Assembly: GCA_015179125.1 (NCBI GenBank)
Contig: WHVA01000099.1
Location: forward strand, 1 to 64,000
Direction: 5' to 3'
DNA: 64,000 bases
Source of the DNA: Gautieria morchelliformis
Taxonomy: Eukaryota > Basidiomycota > Agaricomycetes > Gomphales > Gomphaceae
Shown here: one piece after another, positions 41,641-51,984 of the stretch
Layout of the letters: each line of letters begins with the position of its first letter
Numbering within the stretch: position 1 is the stretch's first letter
The notes under the pieces: generated by a model
Databases searched by the model: none
Seen by the model: the letters and a program-made list of their open reading frames with translations, nothing else
Told to the model about the DNA's origin: nothing
Program-made: the position numbers and the translations under genes

Positions 41641-43598
41641 GTGAAAACTTCAGCGAAGCTAATTCGTCCTGCGCTGCAGTGGTACGAGTCCCATTGAGTC
41701 CAACCTGCATGGAGGCTGCAACTGACACTATCCGAATGCATCCTGAGCATGTGGGTCTGTCATGGAGTGGGAGTTTAACAGATGATGGGTTCTATGATGG
41801 ATGAGGGCTCCAACACCTGGCGTACTGGCAGGAATGATGCGAATAGCGAATGCGAAAGCAGTATGGCGATGAATATTTTGGCAAGATATTCGCTGGTTCA
41901 GGAAGTCGTTCGCTGGTTCAGGAAGTCATTCGCCTTGTGCTGAGGGATGATTCGCAGAATAAACGAATCATGACAGGTCTCTCTTTACAAGGGACGACGT
42001 ATGTGTCAGTAGAATGTGAATCAAGCACCACAACTAACATGGGGTGCCCAGTAACTGACCTCTTTGCAAATCCCTCCTCCACTCCTCTGGAAACCAGTGC
42101 CAAACAACGCCCCAGCAGGCGCAGGTTCAACGACAGCAGGAGCGGAACCAAGTTGCACCGGACCGACACTGCCCCAGTGAGCAAGGATGCTGGGGGATGC
42201 AACACATGGATAACCTTGGGCCGGTACGTTCTGCTGCTTGGACACCCTTACACCGCTGAGAGAAACAACTTGAGATAGAGAAGCAATATGAACACAAGAT
42301 CGGCGGGAAGGTAAAAGTATGCATGCTCGCCCTGTTCTGAGGAATACAAGCTCGAGCTGGACGACATCGGTTTTGCAGCAAGGTGTGGGGAGTGATGAAA
42401 GTGATGAAGGTGAAAGTGTGGGGGGTGGTTTGGGTGATGAAGATGAGAGTGAGGGGAAAGAACGAGCTTATATAACTCTGCAGAAGTCGAAATGACATTA
42501 GCTTTTTTTTCTAGTCTCACACAGGACAACAGGTTGTGGGTTGGGGTTACTCCAGAGCTCGAAATAAAATCTGTAACACATGAGTGCATTATAGTCCCTG
42601 CATTCTAGTCCCACACCAGGACTATCATCCACGGCGGACAGGAATTGTGCCTCTGCGTACCCTCTTGGACCAAGGAACTCAGATGAGTTCAATGTCATTG
42701 TCACTGGAAGTGGGTCCAAGCTGCACTATGCCATGCAAGCGACTTGTCAGATGCTGGAAGCCCTAGCTGTAGCACCAATGAATTCTATCAAGATGATGGT
42801 TCCCTGGTTCAAGGTCTAGCTCTCATACGATGTTCAATTGCTTACTCCAGTTGGTTGGATTCAGATTCCTCATAACTCATAATGCACTTCCAACTTGCAG
42901 TTGCATGATCAGATTGACTTGGACCTGTCACAATTCCAACTCCATACATACTCCCATTCCTCCTATCCAAAACCCCACGTCATAACCCGTGCCACTAATC
43001 ATCAGTCTAACCCCGATCCCCTCCAGCCCACATATGAACTCCTAGACCCACGCATACCCACATGGCCACACCCCCACACAGAACCGTGGATCAGCAATCG
43101 ATGCAGTGAGCCGCAGATCCATCCCCGAGCCCGAAACCACCTGATCCATGGAGTGGCACGACAGCTAGTCTGCCACGCACCCATCCCTTCCGTTCTCTTT
43201 CCATCTGTTCCTCCCACCACGCCACCTGTTTCTGATCAAACTCCTTCCATCATAACACATATATTATCTGTCCCTATTTTGGTAGCTAGGATACGTACAG
43301 ACCGCAGCATCCGGCGTCACAGATCCCCTAGTCCATACCTCACACATGCATCTACTCACACCTGTCGCATCCTTTTCGTACTAGATCACTATACACAACA
43401 GATAAATAGTCGTCGTGTATATTCTGGATAGTCAGTCAATTGAACTCACTTGTTTCCGCACTTAGCTATCCACTTCGAAGCCCATCATTCCGCATCATAC
43501 ACACCTCATTGCTCGAACACTCTGCGCGACCCACTCACATCGAGACGACCGCATACTCGATTCGACTTCGTGCCGAAGCCTGAATCATACCACTTTTC
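41641..43598. other. Intergenic, no supported gene
   Basis: A 178-codon plus-strand frame (42895-43431) is rich in His/Pro/Ser/Thr with no domain and no paralogue; I do not call it. Remaining frames are short and C-rich on one strand. Confidence 0.35.
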
Positions 43599-44656
43599 TG
43601 TTGTGATAAACGCAATTATTTCACTCCGAATCATTTATATATAAAAAGAAACTAATAAAGAAGAAAAGAAAAACAAAAGAAAATTCAAAAGAAACAGAAA
43701 TTATACTTATGACAGATGTCGGCGCAGACGACGATCACACAAAAATTATGTCATGCTATGTTACTTACAAATCGGGTGATATACAGAAGTTCGAGCATCG
43801 ACCACGTGCGGTCGATCAGGGACGGCGCGCCTATCGGGTGATGGTATCAGCCATGACGTCGACAGGCGCCAGGCCATAGGTACCGAGGGGTACAGGCACC
43901 AAATGCCGCAGAGAATAGTAGACTGCGCAGGGGTACAGGGTGTTGTGGAGTGACCTGAGAAAGTCACCTGCAACACATATACTCAATCAGCTGCCACACA
44001 AGAGGGGCACAGAGACAGCGGCCCCATCTCCAAGCCCAGCATATATGCTGGGCAGGGTAAAATCAAATCCATTTCCTATTTGAATCCCATGACACATCTG
44101 ACTGATTACTATCCTAACAACATGTGGACAGGGGCTTTGTATACTAGGTACAAATCTCTATTTCAAAGCCCAGACAATCCTGACACTATCCCCATCACCC
44201 CATGATAAATTAGTCACCCCTTAGCTACAAAGTAGTTTTTCGACCCATCCATCCAATATCTTGAACACTAGTAGTTACTATCAACATAGTATAAATAGCT
44301 AGTACAAATGTATGAACGAAACGATCCAGAATCGATTATTCTGCCTCCTGAAATTGCTGTAGTCTTGTTTGATAGCTACAGAACTCAGATCTTAATAATT
44401 TACTCCAAATCTTTGTTGAGAGTCTATTATCACTGCTTACTCTATACTACCTTAAAAGCGAACGCTTTTGATTTGACTATCCCTTGGATCGACACCATTT
44501 TTCCACTGACACGGTCACGTGACCCTCGTTCATCAGTGCTGGACGCGCCTCAAAGGGCTTAGTCAGCACATAACAGAGAGGCGAATACAGTGGTTTCAAC
44601 CACTAAGCAATAGATTTCATTCATTAAAAGGCACTAATTGATATTTTAATCTAAAA
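43599..44656 (-). repeat. LTR-like repeat, copy B, inverted relative to 12922-13999
   Basis: Starts TGTTGTGATAAACGC and matches copy A in reverse complement with very few differences (for example CAGGCACC versus GGGCACC near 43895). It stops at CTAAAA (44656), short of the TTTTCAACA end of copy A. Confidence 0.8.
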
Positions 44657-44999
44657 AAGGCGATGAGGCATACACCGCGCCGGTCGCCCTGCTCCATGGA
44701 CATGCTGCCCGTACCTGTTTGTGCACGCGTGCACACGTGTCTGTCATGACGCGTTTATCTCTCATACTCAGAAGCTCAGTTTTCCTACTTTCACCCCACC
44801 TTCACGTTCATTCCGACCACCATTGTCATGTTCGGTAACCGACTCTCGCTGTTCGCGCCAACTACCACAGCTGCGCCGCCAAATGCACGATCGACGTCCT
44901 GGGGCTGACTCGGCAGTCATCACTGGGCCTACCACCTCCTCTGCTCGACCCTCTTCCAATGGTGTTCGAATAGTTGGGTTGCCGTAACCTGTGCATTTC
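44657..44999. other. Intergenic, no gene seen
   Basis: Plus-strand frame 44721-44987 has no recognised motif. Confidence 0.3.
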
Positions 45000-46012
45000 C
45001 TGCACCTTGTTATCCCCATTTCCCCTTTCGCTACTCCTCCTCAGTGTTCACTCGGTTTCACCCTCCACCTCAACCTCTCCTCTCCCATGTCACCTCTCTT
45101 CGCCCTTCCTTGCATTTCTCTGAACGGATATTCGCTGCTCGCATCATTCACCAGCAGGCACACCATCAAAAACACGATCGATACCACTCACCCGGCATAA
45201 CGTTCATCATTAACCCCATCGTCTTCTTAATCCAACCCCATTGGGCGTTCATATGGTCAAAACATGTTCGCAGGAGATCTCCTCCATAGGCCGTGCGGAA
45301 TCAACCCAGTAGGCCAAGAGTCCGTGCAGGGTAGCATGTATGCGGGTCCCAAGACATGGTTTTGTCCATAAATGCTTTCGCCATCTTTACCCTCCGTCGT
45401 TTCATATTCTCTCCCTTCTCACATTCTATTGTATGTTTATTTCATCTATGCTGTATCATGGCTGCGCACCCCTATCCAACCCTGACTTGTGACGGCCTCT
45501 TTCCTATTCGCTGATACCTTACGAGCATTCGATATAAGTAGTTTACATTCGCATGTATATTCCCCAGTTCAATTATCATACGTCGTCCATCTTGTGCAAA
45601 CTTGACCTCGCTGTGATTATCGCCTTGAGCCTTTCCTTGAAGATCTCTATCTTCGACCAGCCAAGGACTTAGGCATCACTGGTGAGTTCTCATACTTCAC
45701 CTTCGTTACCTTAGCCTTCGAACTACTTTCTGTGCTGTTGGCGAAGGGCTCTAAAGGAGTACCTTCGCCAGCGAAGGGACCGTCGAAACTTAGACAGCCC
45801 TTCCACGACATCTTGCACGTTACATCATCAAGTGCTGTGAGCTGTTTCGCTATGACTGTAGACAGGGCGAGCCCCGTTCGGGCAACCTCTTTGTTTCGTG
45901 AACATTCATCGGTTCACTTATTCGCCGAACGGCATAATTATTCGCACAAGTTATTCGGGCATTCGTTGTGTTCACTAATACACAATATTAACGCCTAAAA
46001 ACCAATCTTGAC
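45000..46012 (-). repeat. Dispersed GCGAAT repeat, copy B
   Basis: Partner of 40465-41390 in opposite orientation; lacks the tandem extension. Both copies keep a ~63-codon frame with the same stop and no indels, but substitutions are mostly non-synonymous, so I treat it as non-coding. Confidence 0.7.
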
Positions 46013-46540
46013 AGTGTCGCAATGCCATACACCCTCATGCGACGCTACTCCATGGGTGCAGTTTAGGTGTTTGCAGCGAAGTCCCACACCCTCGCCACCT
46101 GCGGCACAGCAGTGTGCATGCGTCGTGGCAATGCAGAGGCCAACGCTAGCGAGCTGTCAATAAGCCTGCGGGGCCTTCAGGAGCCGGAATGCAGAGGTGC
46201 AATGGAGGCCTCAGGCGCAGTGAGTGCATCTACCTGGCTGAGCACTTACTGTGTCTGTTTCACGGCTGCAACTCGCTCCTCCAAACACGTGAAGTCCCAC
46301 ACATCCCAGAGTTCCTTGTGACGCTTCTGTGCACATCCGGCACTGCCACCCTTATGCCCGCTGGAGATCACCCCATGGGCCACACCACCCATGTGCTCTG
46401 CACCCAGTTCACGTGTGCTCCACAGGCCTCTGGCCTCACCGTGTCTGCTGCACGCCACCATAATGTGCCTCGCTGCCCCATTCAGCACCCGCTGCTTCCA
46501 GTGGCATCCTACCATACGCCCACTTAGGAGGATGTTCACA
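46013..46540. other. TG/CA-rich stretch without gene
   Basis: Same character as 14000-15486 (CTGCAC, GCATGC, CACATC). It ends abruptly where the AT-rich island begins. Confidence 0.4.
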
Positions 46541-47339
46541 TTGACAACAATGTACATTCTTCTAGGATATATGAGATATCTTTTAAAATATCAACCCTAA
46601 CTGAATTCATAGTCCATCATTTTGAGCAACTTGTATATTGTGGATATCCTAAATTTTTTTGAATGTTCTGATATTTTAAAAATATGGTTGTATGTGCTAA
46701 AGCATGGTGTGTATTCAGATAACAGAGCAATTTCAGAGAGGATGTGGATGACTATATATTAAAAGTATATATGACGCTTGTTACATGTATGATGATAGAA
46801 TGTAGAGGCGAGTATGGACTATATGAGTACACGTTAGAAGTATATATGAAACATGTTAGATGTACAATCACAGAATATAGAAGCAAGTATGGACAATACC
46901 TGTACTATATTATTATATATGGTTGATAGATCTGATTAGAAGGTATGTTTAAAATAATATGCATGTATAGTACAAAGATATGTAACTATTGATGTTTAGA
47001 CAATGGGGTATACACCCTTTCCTGGGGGAGCAGCAGACTGTGAGAAAGAACTTTGGGGCTAGGATTAAGCATGCCTTACAGGTGCTGGCAACTGCCTCAA
47101 TATTGATATATTTTATGAAATATAGATGAGCTCAGCTATATATACATATATATGACACTTATAAACATCCTCCTTATAGCCATGCACCTCCCTTGCATTC
47201 CACTTCTTGTCTGTGCTCCTCATACCTCCACTAGCCCCTCCATCACACTGCGCCATGCCATTTGGATTGGTGGTTGGGCCAAGCGCTGACTTGCCTGAAA
47301 CCTTATGCGTCGGGATGTCACATTCTAGAGGGGGGGTGA

Positions 47340-47593
47340 TGTCAGGGGACCACCCATTCTTCCCCTCATTTCCCTTCCTTGCATCTCTTCCTCACATCTC
47401 TTTCATTGCATCCTTCCTGTATTCCTCCTTCTTTTGTGCATCACCACCAGTGGTGTGACTTGCTTATGTCATTGTGTAGCAGCTATATAGTTTGTCGCTG
47501 AGGTAAGGAGATCCTCACTCTGTTCTCTTTGGATCTCCTCTACCTCAGGTAGCCGCTCTAGGGAGTAGAGCACCAGGTAGAGTCACCCTTACA
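47340..47593 (+). repeat. LTR with polypurine tract, remnant of a plus-strand Gypsy-like element
   Basis: TGTCAGGGGACC...CACCCTTACA, TG...CA tips, preceded by AGAGGGGGGGTGA as polypurine tract. About 170 bp of GC-richer DNA upstream (47165-47339) may be the pol tail. The downstream side is directly AT-rich island DNA. No second LTR in the window. Confidence 0.55.
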
Positions 47594-47733
47594 GATTATT
47601 TCTTTGTATTTGGTTATAACTATATCATCCATTATATGATACTTACCTTCTGGAATAATATCAATATTATATATGAAAAGAATTTCCTATTTGTGTACCC
47701 TTTCATTAAGCTTAATTCTAGACCATTGAACCA

Positions 47734-48418
47734 TTACATTATACTGTCAAAAGATAGCTTTTGAAAGTAATCACAATCTGTTTGACAAGGTACTTCTAAT
47801 CCTTTCTCAAGTTCATCTACAAACTTCTTAAATGCTTCAAAGCATTGTAATATTTTCTTTCTATTTTCCACAGGTTTCATACCATCACTTCATTATATTA
47901 ATGTTCCATGTGTTCTGAAAAAGGTCCAAAATGGAAATTTTTTTATTGCGAATAAGTATCCAATAAAATACTACTATAAACATTTTTAAAGAAAAAGACT
48001 TTCAAAGGGCCCCCACCCCCTTTCAATAAAAAAGATTAGAATGGGGGACCTTTGATGTCAAAAAATATTATTGTTTGTTGGTGAGTAGGCACCTACTCTT
48101 TTACATAAATTTCAGATTTTTGAAAATCATTTTTATACTCCAATTCCAAAAAAAATCGTATATTTTAGGATAAAAAAAGAAAAGATAGTATTTTATTGGA
48201 CACCCTTCAAACCTGAAAATATTTGCAATAAAAAAAATCCATTTTTCAAACCCTCAAACAGGAGCTTTTTCAGAACACATGGAATGTTATATTATATAAG
48301 ATAGGATATGGATAATATTGTGATGTGAGCTTATCACCGGTAGGTGAAAAAGAATAATTTGTTGATATTTTCTAGTTTTAAAATCATCTTTGAGATCATT
48401 TTCAAGTTTATTAGGCAT
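47734..48418 (-). pseudogene. AT-rich gene remnant of the island, split by a MITE
   Basis: Minus-strand segments with coding-like composition: 48418 leftwards MPNKLENDLKDDFKTRKYQQ then, after a frameshift, FSPTGDKLTSQYYPYPILYN, ending at the MITE edge (48290); beyond the MITE, MKPVENRKKILQCFEAFKKF and VDELEKGLEVPCQTDCDYFQ to a TAA at 47734. Read together they look like one small intronless gene. I do not recognise the family. Confidence 0.4.
47907..48290. mobile_element. MITE / hairpin element in the island (about 384 bp)
   Basis: Arms GTTCCATGTGTTCTGAAAAA (left) and its complement TTTTTCAGAACACATGGAA (right), followed inwards by TTTTATTG and TCCAATAAAATACTA in both arms. No coding frame. 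A partial direct relative lies at 48455-48540 (AAAGCTCCTGTTTGAGGG). Flanks TATATTA/TTATATTA may be the target duplication. Confidence 0.7.
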
Positions 48419-48440
48419 CCTATTTTATACAATGTTGTGT

Positions 48441-48560
48441 TGTGGGTATTGTAAAAAAGCTCCTGTTTGAGGGCTTGGAGATGGAAATTTTTTTATTGTA
48501 AATATTTTCAGGTTTGAGGAGTGTCCAATAAAAGACTATCTTTATTTTTTTATCCTGTTT
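48441..48560. repeat. Partial second copy of the island MITE
   Basis: Shares AAGCTCCTGTTTGAGGG, TTTTTTTATTG, AAATATTTTCAGGTTTGA and TGTCCAATAAAA with the right arm of 47907-48290 (opposite strand). Confidence 0.65.
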
Positions 48561-48675
48561 ACCTATAAAAAAATACTATTTATGCTTGTAAAAATGTTAT
48601 CCTTATTTTTTTTATCCTAATTGAAATGGAAACCATTTATATAAATGATTCCAGAGTTATTCTGGACTTTAATAG

Positions 48676-49584
48676 GAGAATATCCAAGAATACCGGTCTA
48701 TATTTAGATCTTTTGATTCATTGAAACCGATACACAATGCTATAACAGGCTCATATATTTTAACCCACGATGATATGGTGGTAGATCCAGAAACAAGAAT
48801 GGATTGTATCATAGCTATAGATGATATAATAACTGGTAACTCTGGTATAGACCTCTTCATGTTATTCATTCCAAAGAACATGCATGATAGCATACACATA
48901 AATTTCCCAATAAAGAAGGATGATATATGTAAAACTATTCCAAAAGTCATAGTCAGATTAGGGGGAGATCCTACAATGTTTTATGAAAATATACAGAAAA
49001 TAATATGTATATGGATTAGTAGGTTTGGTTTTAACATAAGTATACACGATTGTATATGGAATGAAAAATATATCAATGCGAGAAATGTGATGAAATCACA
49101 TATTAGCAGCATATCATATAGAAAGTGGGAGTAAAGGAAATATAGTTAATATGTCTCAAATAATGGCTTCAGTAGGTTCAATATATATCCACAATGATTA
49201 TGGAAATACTGATAAAGATAGTTTCATAGATATGGGATTCATAGAATCATCATATTTGGATGGTTTGAATCCTGATGAATTTATGTTACATCTGGTAACA
49301 TCTAGAACAGGTGTTATTAATACAGGTGTACAAACATCATCTACAGGTTATCTTAGTTGTAGGGCATCCGTGATAATGGCAGATTGTAATTTAGATTATG
49401 CTGGTAACATATGTGAACATGATAAACTAATATCACTTCCTGATATAAGTAAGTCCAAGCATTTTAACAATGTAAATATCAAGACCTAAAATAAATCCTA
49501 CATGGAATTTTATTCAAATGAAGGTTATATAACTAGAGATATCTATAATCCTAGAAGGAAGTTTCCTAAGATAAACAGATTTTA
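48676..49584 (+). pseudogene. Divergent multisubunit RNA polymerase largest subunit (RPB1-type) fragment
   Basis: Three successive frames with no intron. Frame one (48676-49134) has SLKPIHNAITGSYILTHDD, matching the pore/funnel segment around the conserved QDxxTGxYxLT, and later CIWISRFGFNISIHDCI, matching the LxxxGFSxGIxD helix. Frame two begins near 49105 with ESGSKGNIVNMSQIMASVG, the near-universal GSKGSxINxxQ segment, then GFIESSYLDGLNPDEFMLHL and SRTGVINTGVQTSSTGYLS, corresponding to the bridge-helix/trigger-loop block ([30 protein letters not shown]). Frame three (49490-49584) is a short tail. The active-site NADFDGD region is absent: the fragment starts downstream of it. It is far too divergent and AT-rich to be the fungal RPB1, RPA1 or RPC1. 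Likely source: a cytoplasmic DNA virus or linear plasmid. Confidence 0.8.
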
Positions 49585-49610
49585 AAAGAATATATCCTAA
49601 AAGTATCTTC

Positions 49611-49802
49611 TCATATGAATTTGTGAACTGGAGTTCTCATAGATTGTATATCTTTGTATGACATATTTTTACTCTTTATCTTATCATCTATAGCTTTCTC
49701 TTTACAGAATTCTTCTAACTTATTGATATCAAAATTCCTAAGTATTTCTCTTTCTTGCAGAACATTTATAGCATTTAATACCCATACCCTGCAAGTCCAC
49801 AA
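49611..49802 (-). CDS. Small AT-rich frame of the island, unrecognised
   Basis: 63 residues from 49802, convergent with the RPB1-like fragment and 27 bp beyond it. Lys/Glu/Ile-rich (NFDINKLEEFCKEKAIDDKI). The frame stays open upstream for about 15 more codons (SNDVPIVQNDILWTCRVWVL), so the true start is further right. Compact tail-to-tail spacing is virus- or plasmid-like. No family assigned. Confidence 0.4.
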   Translation of the reverse strand: MWTCRVWVLNAINVLQEREILRNFDINKLEEFCKEKAIDDKIKSKNMSYKDIQSMRTPVHKFI

Positions 49803-49890
49803 TATATCGTTCTGAACTATAGGTACATCATTCGAAACTCCCAGAAGTCATAGATCCAGATTTGTATATTTGAAAAGATTTTGTTACTCC

Positions 49891-50232
49891 AACAAGAGAG
49901 TTGCCATCATCCGTGCTCTATCCACTCGCAGTGCTCCCCATCGCACAGGTAGTCACACGCTTGGCTCGCTTGCCGCGCTCTCGCTAACATTCGCACAGTT
50001 CTTCGCAATTGGCCTCTTCCCTCTCCCTTTGTATGACCGCGTATCATGCAGGCTTTTTCCCTACGGGTTTTTACCCCCGCATGCCATCGCGCGCCGGCTT
50101 CACTTCTGTTCTCTTGACCTTACATACACTCCTATAGTACCGCGCATCTTGTTTCCTTTTGTTCATTACTGCCCTTGCTTACTCTCCTACCCCGCATCTT
50201 CTTTCTTCTTGTACATTAACATATCATCAATA
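49891..50232. other. GC-richer flank between island and Harbinger element
   Basis: Pyrimidine-rich; one 166-codon frame crosses into the transposon end and is not credible. No gene seen. Confidence 0.35.
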
Positions 50233-50424
50233 GGGTGTTTCACGCTTGCGTTTTCACGGCTTTTTCGGCGTTTTTTTGGTCGGATTTTTTGTCGCCATTT
50301 TCAGGAAACGTCAGCGAAAATGTGCGGAAAATGTACCAAGCGTGAAACAGGTCGCCACGCAGCAAGATAATTATTAGACTAAGTTCTTCTAGTATGTAAT
50401 TACTAAGACTCGCAGTCCCAAGTC

Positions 50425-51963
50425 ATGCCTGCTCTTCCCTTGCGTCAGCAGCTCCTGTCCGATGCCTTCACTTATAGCCGCCGGCTTCAAGAGGCTCGAC
50501 GCCAAACCCAAATCCAAGACCCGTCAACTAGTGACGAGGATTTGCCAGACACAGGAGATGAGCAGCGATTGGACACAGACTCGGATTCACTCTCTACACT
50601 GTCTTCGCTATCCTCTCAGGGTTCTGAGATGTCTGGTTTTGACACAGACATAGACATGGACTCCAGCAGCATATCCTCGGATGACGATGAGACTCACATA
50701 CGTCGGCTCCATACCCTTCGGAAGCACATCCATTCCCTTCACCACACACGTGTCCTTGGCCCCAACCGAGTCCACAAGGTTTCCCAGCTCGACCTTGTCC
50801 TACGCCTATATAAAAATGACGATCCCAAACGATTCCGGCGGAACTTGCGTGTGTCATCAACAACGTTTGATCAGTTGGTTGGAAGGTCAAGGACCACCCT
50901 GTCTTTATGAGTACAGGGAGTGTGCCACAGATGCCAGTGGCCAAACAGTTTGCTATTGCGTTGTTTCGGTTTGGGCACTTCGGTAACAGTGCATCGGTAG
51001 AATCTGTGGCCCAATGGGCAGGGGTCGCTGCCGGACATGTTACCAAATGTACACGCCGTGTTATGACAGCATTTGCATGTTTGCATGACGAGGCAATTCG
51101 GTGGCCCACGTCTGAGGAGAAGGAGGCGGCAAAGGCCTCGGTGGAGGCAGTGTCGTGTGTAGCCTGGCGTAATGGGTATGCAATGGTAGATGGCACCCTG
51201 GTCCCATTGGCCGACAAGCCTGGCTTCCATGGAGAGGCATATTTTGATCGCAAGTCCAATTACTCCCTGAATGTGCAAGTAAGTACTACTAGAGTATTTG
51301 CACAGCTTGTAACAGTTTTTTTTTCATAGCTCATTACTCTACCCAATCTTCAAATTATCGACTATGTGATCGGGCACTGTGGAAGTGCCCATGATTCGAC
51401 GGCTTTTCAGGATTCACAGGCGTACAAGCGCCATCACAGGCTCTTCTGCAATGGCGAGTGGCTATGGGCAGACTCTGCATATCCAGTGGAGTCCTGGTGC
51501 ATCACACCGTATAAACGCCCTGCTGCTGATCTCGACGAAAACCGTCAGTTCAACTTCTGGGTGTCCCATGTAAGTGCTTATTCACACAGTCATACCAGCC
51601 TCGTTGAATCATAATATCCAGGTACGCATACGCTCAGAGCATGCAGTAGGCTATTTGAAAGGAAGGTTTCAGTCACTCCAGGGCCTGCGTCAGCAAATCA
51701 AAGATGAGCGTGACCACAGACTTGCCGTCGAGTGGATTCGAACATGCCTGATTATACATGCATTAATCCATCAGATCGAAGCCAGTGAAAGAGATAGGGA
51801 TATGGAATATGAAGAGGAACTAATTGAACTTGGTTGCAGCTCGTCATCAGATGATGACGATGAAAGAGTCACACATGACCGGGGTGCCGGAAGACAAACG
51901 GCTGGGAATAGTAAAAGGTGCGAGGTCAAGGAAGCTCTATTTGCTAGTGGTCTAGTCGAATAA
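50425..51963 (+). CDS. Harbinger transposase (DDE_Tnp_4)
   Basis: Exons 50425-51278, 51330-51569 and 51622-51963; introns of 51 and 52 nt (GTAAGT...TCATAG, GTAAGT...TCCAG). N-terminal acidic Ser-rich region, then DPKRFRRNLRVSSTTFDQLV, QFAIALFRFGHFGNSASVES, the first catalytic Asp in YAMVDGTLVPLADKP, the second in GHCGSAHDSTAFQDS, and Glu in RIRSEHAVGYLKGRFQSL. Ends at 51963 after an acidic tail. One fault: the frame changes by one base near 50880 between FDQLVG and KDHPVF, so this copy is probably inactive or carries a recent 1-nt deletion. Confidence 0.87.
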
Positions 51964-51984
51964 CATGAGGGGGCGCGATAATTG

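Larger units (their letters stand above)
46541..49890. other. AT-rich island of foreign character (virus- or plasmid-like)
   Basis: Base composition drops from GC-rich to strongly AT-rich at about 46540 and returns at about 49890. Inside are an intronless RPB1-like pseudogene, small AT-rich frames on the minus strand, a frame with a ~30-residue tandem repeat (46744-46926, VYMxxVxCxxxExRxxYG twice), a Gypsy LTR with adjoining GC-richer DNA (about 47165-47593) and MITE insertions. Codons favour A/T at third positions (AAA, ATA, GAT), unlike every other gene in the window. Confidence 0.7.

Noticed and set aside
42895..43431. 178-codon plus-strand open frame
   Set aside because: Composition is His/Pro/Ser/Thr-heavy from C-rich DNA, no domain, no splice context and no paralogue; likely a chance frame.
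48676..49584. RPB1-like fragment as a processed pseudogene of the host RNA polymerase II gene
   Set aside because: Strongly AT-rich codons and deep divergence in otherwise near-invariant blocks, no poly(A) tract, and AT-rich non-polymerase frames on the opposite strand argue against a host cDNA copy.
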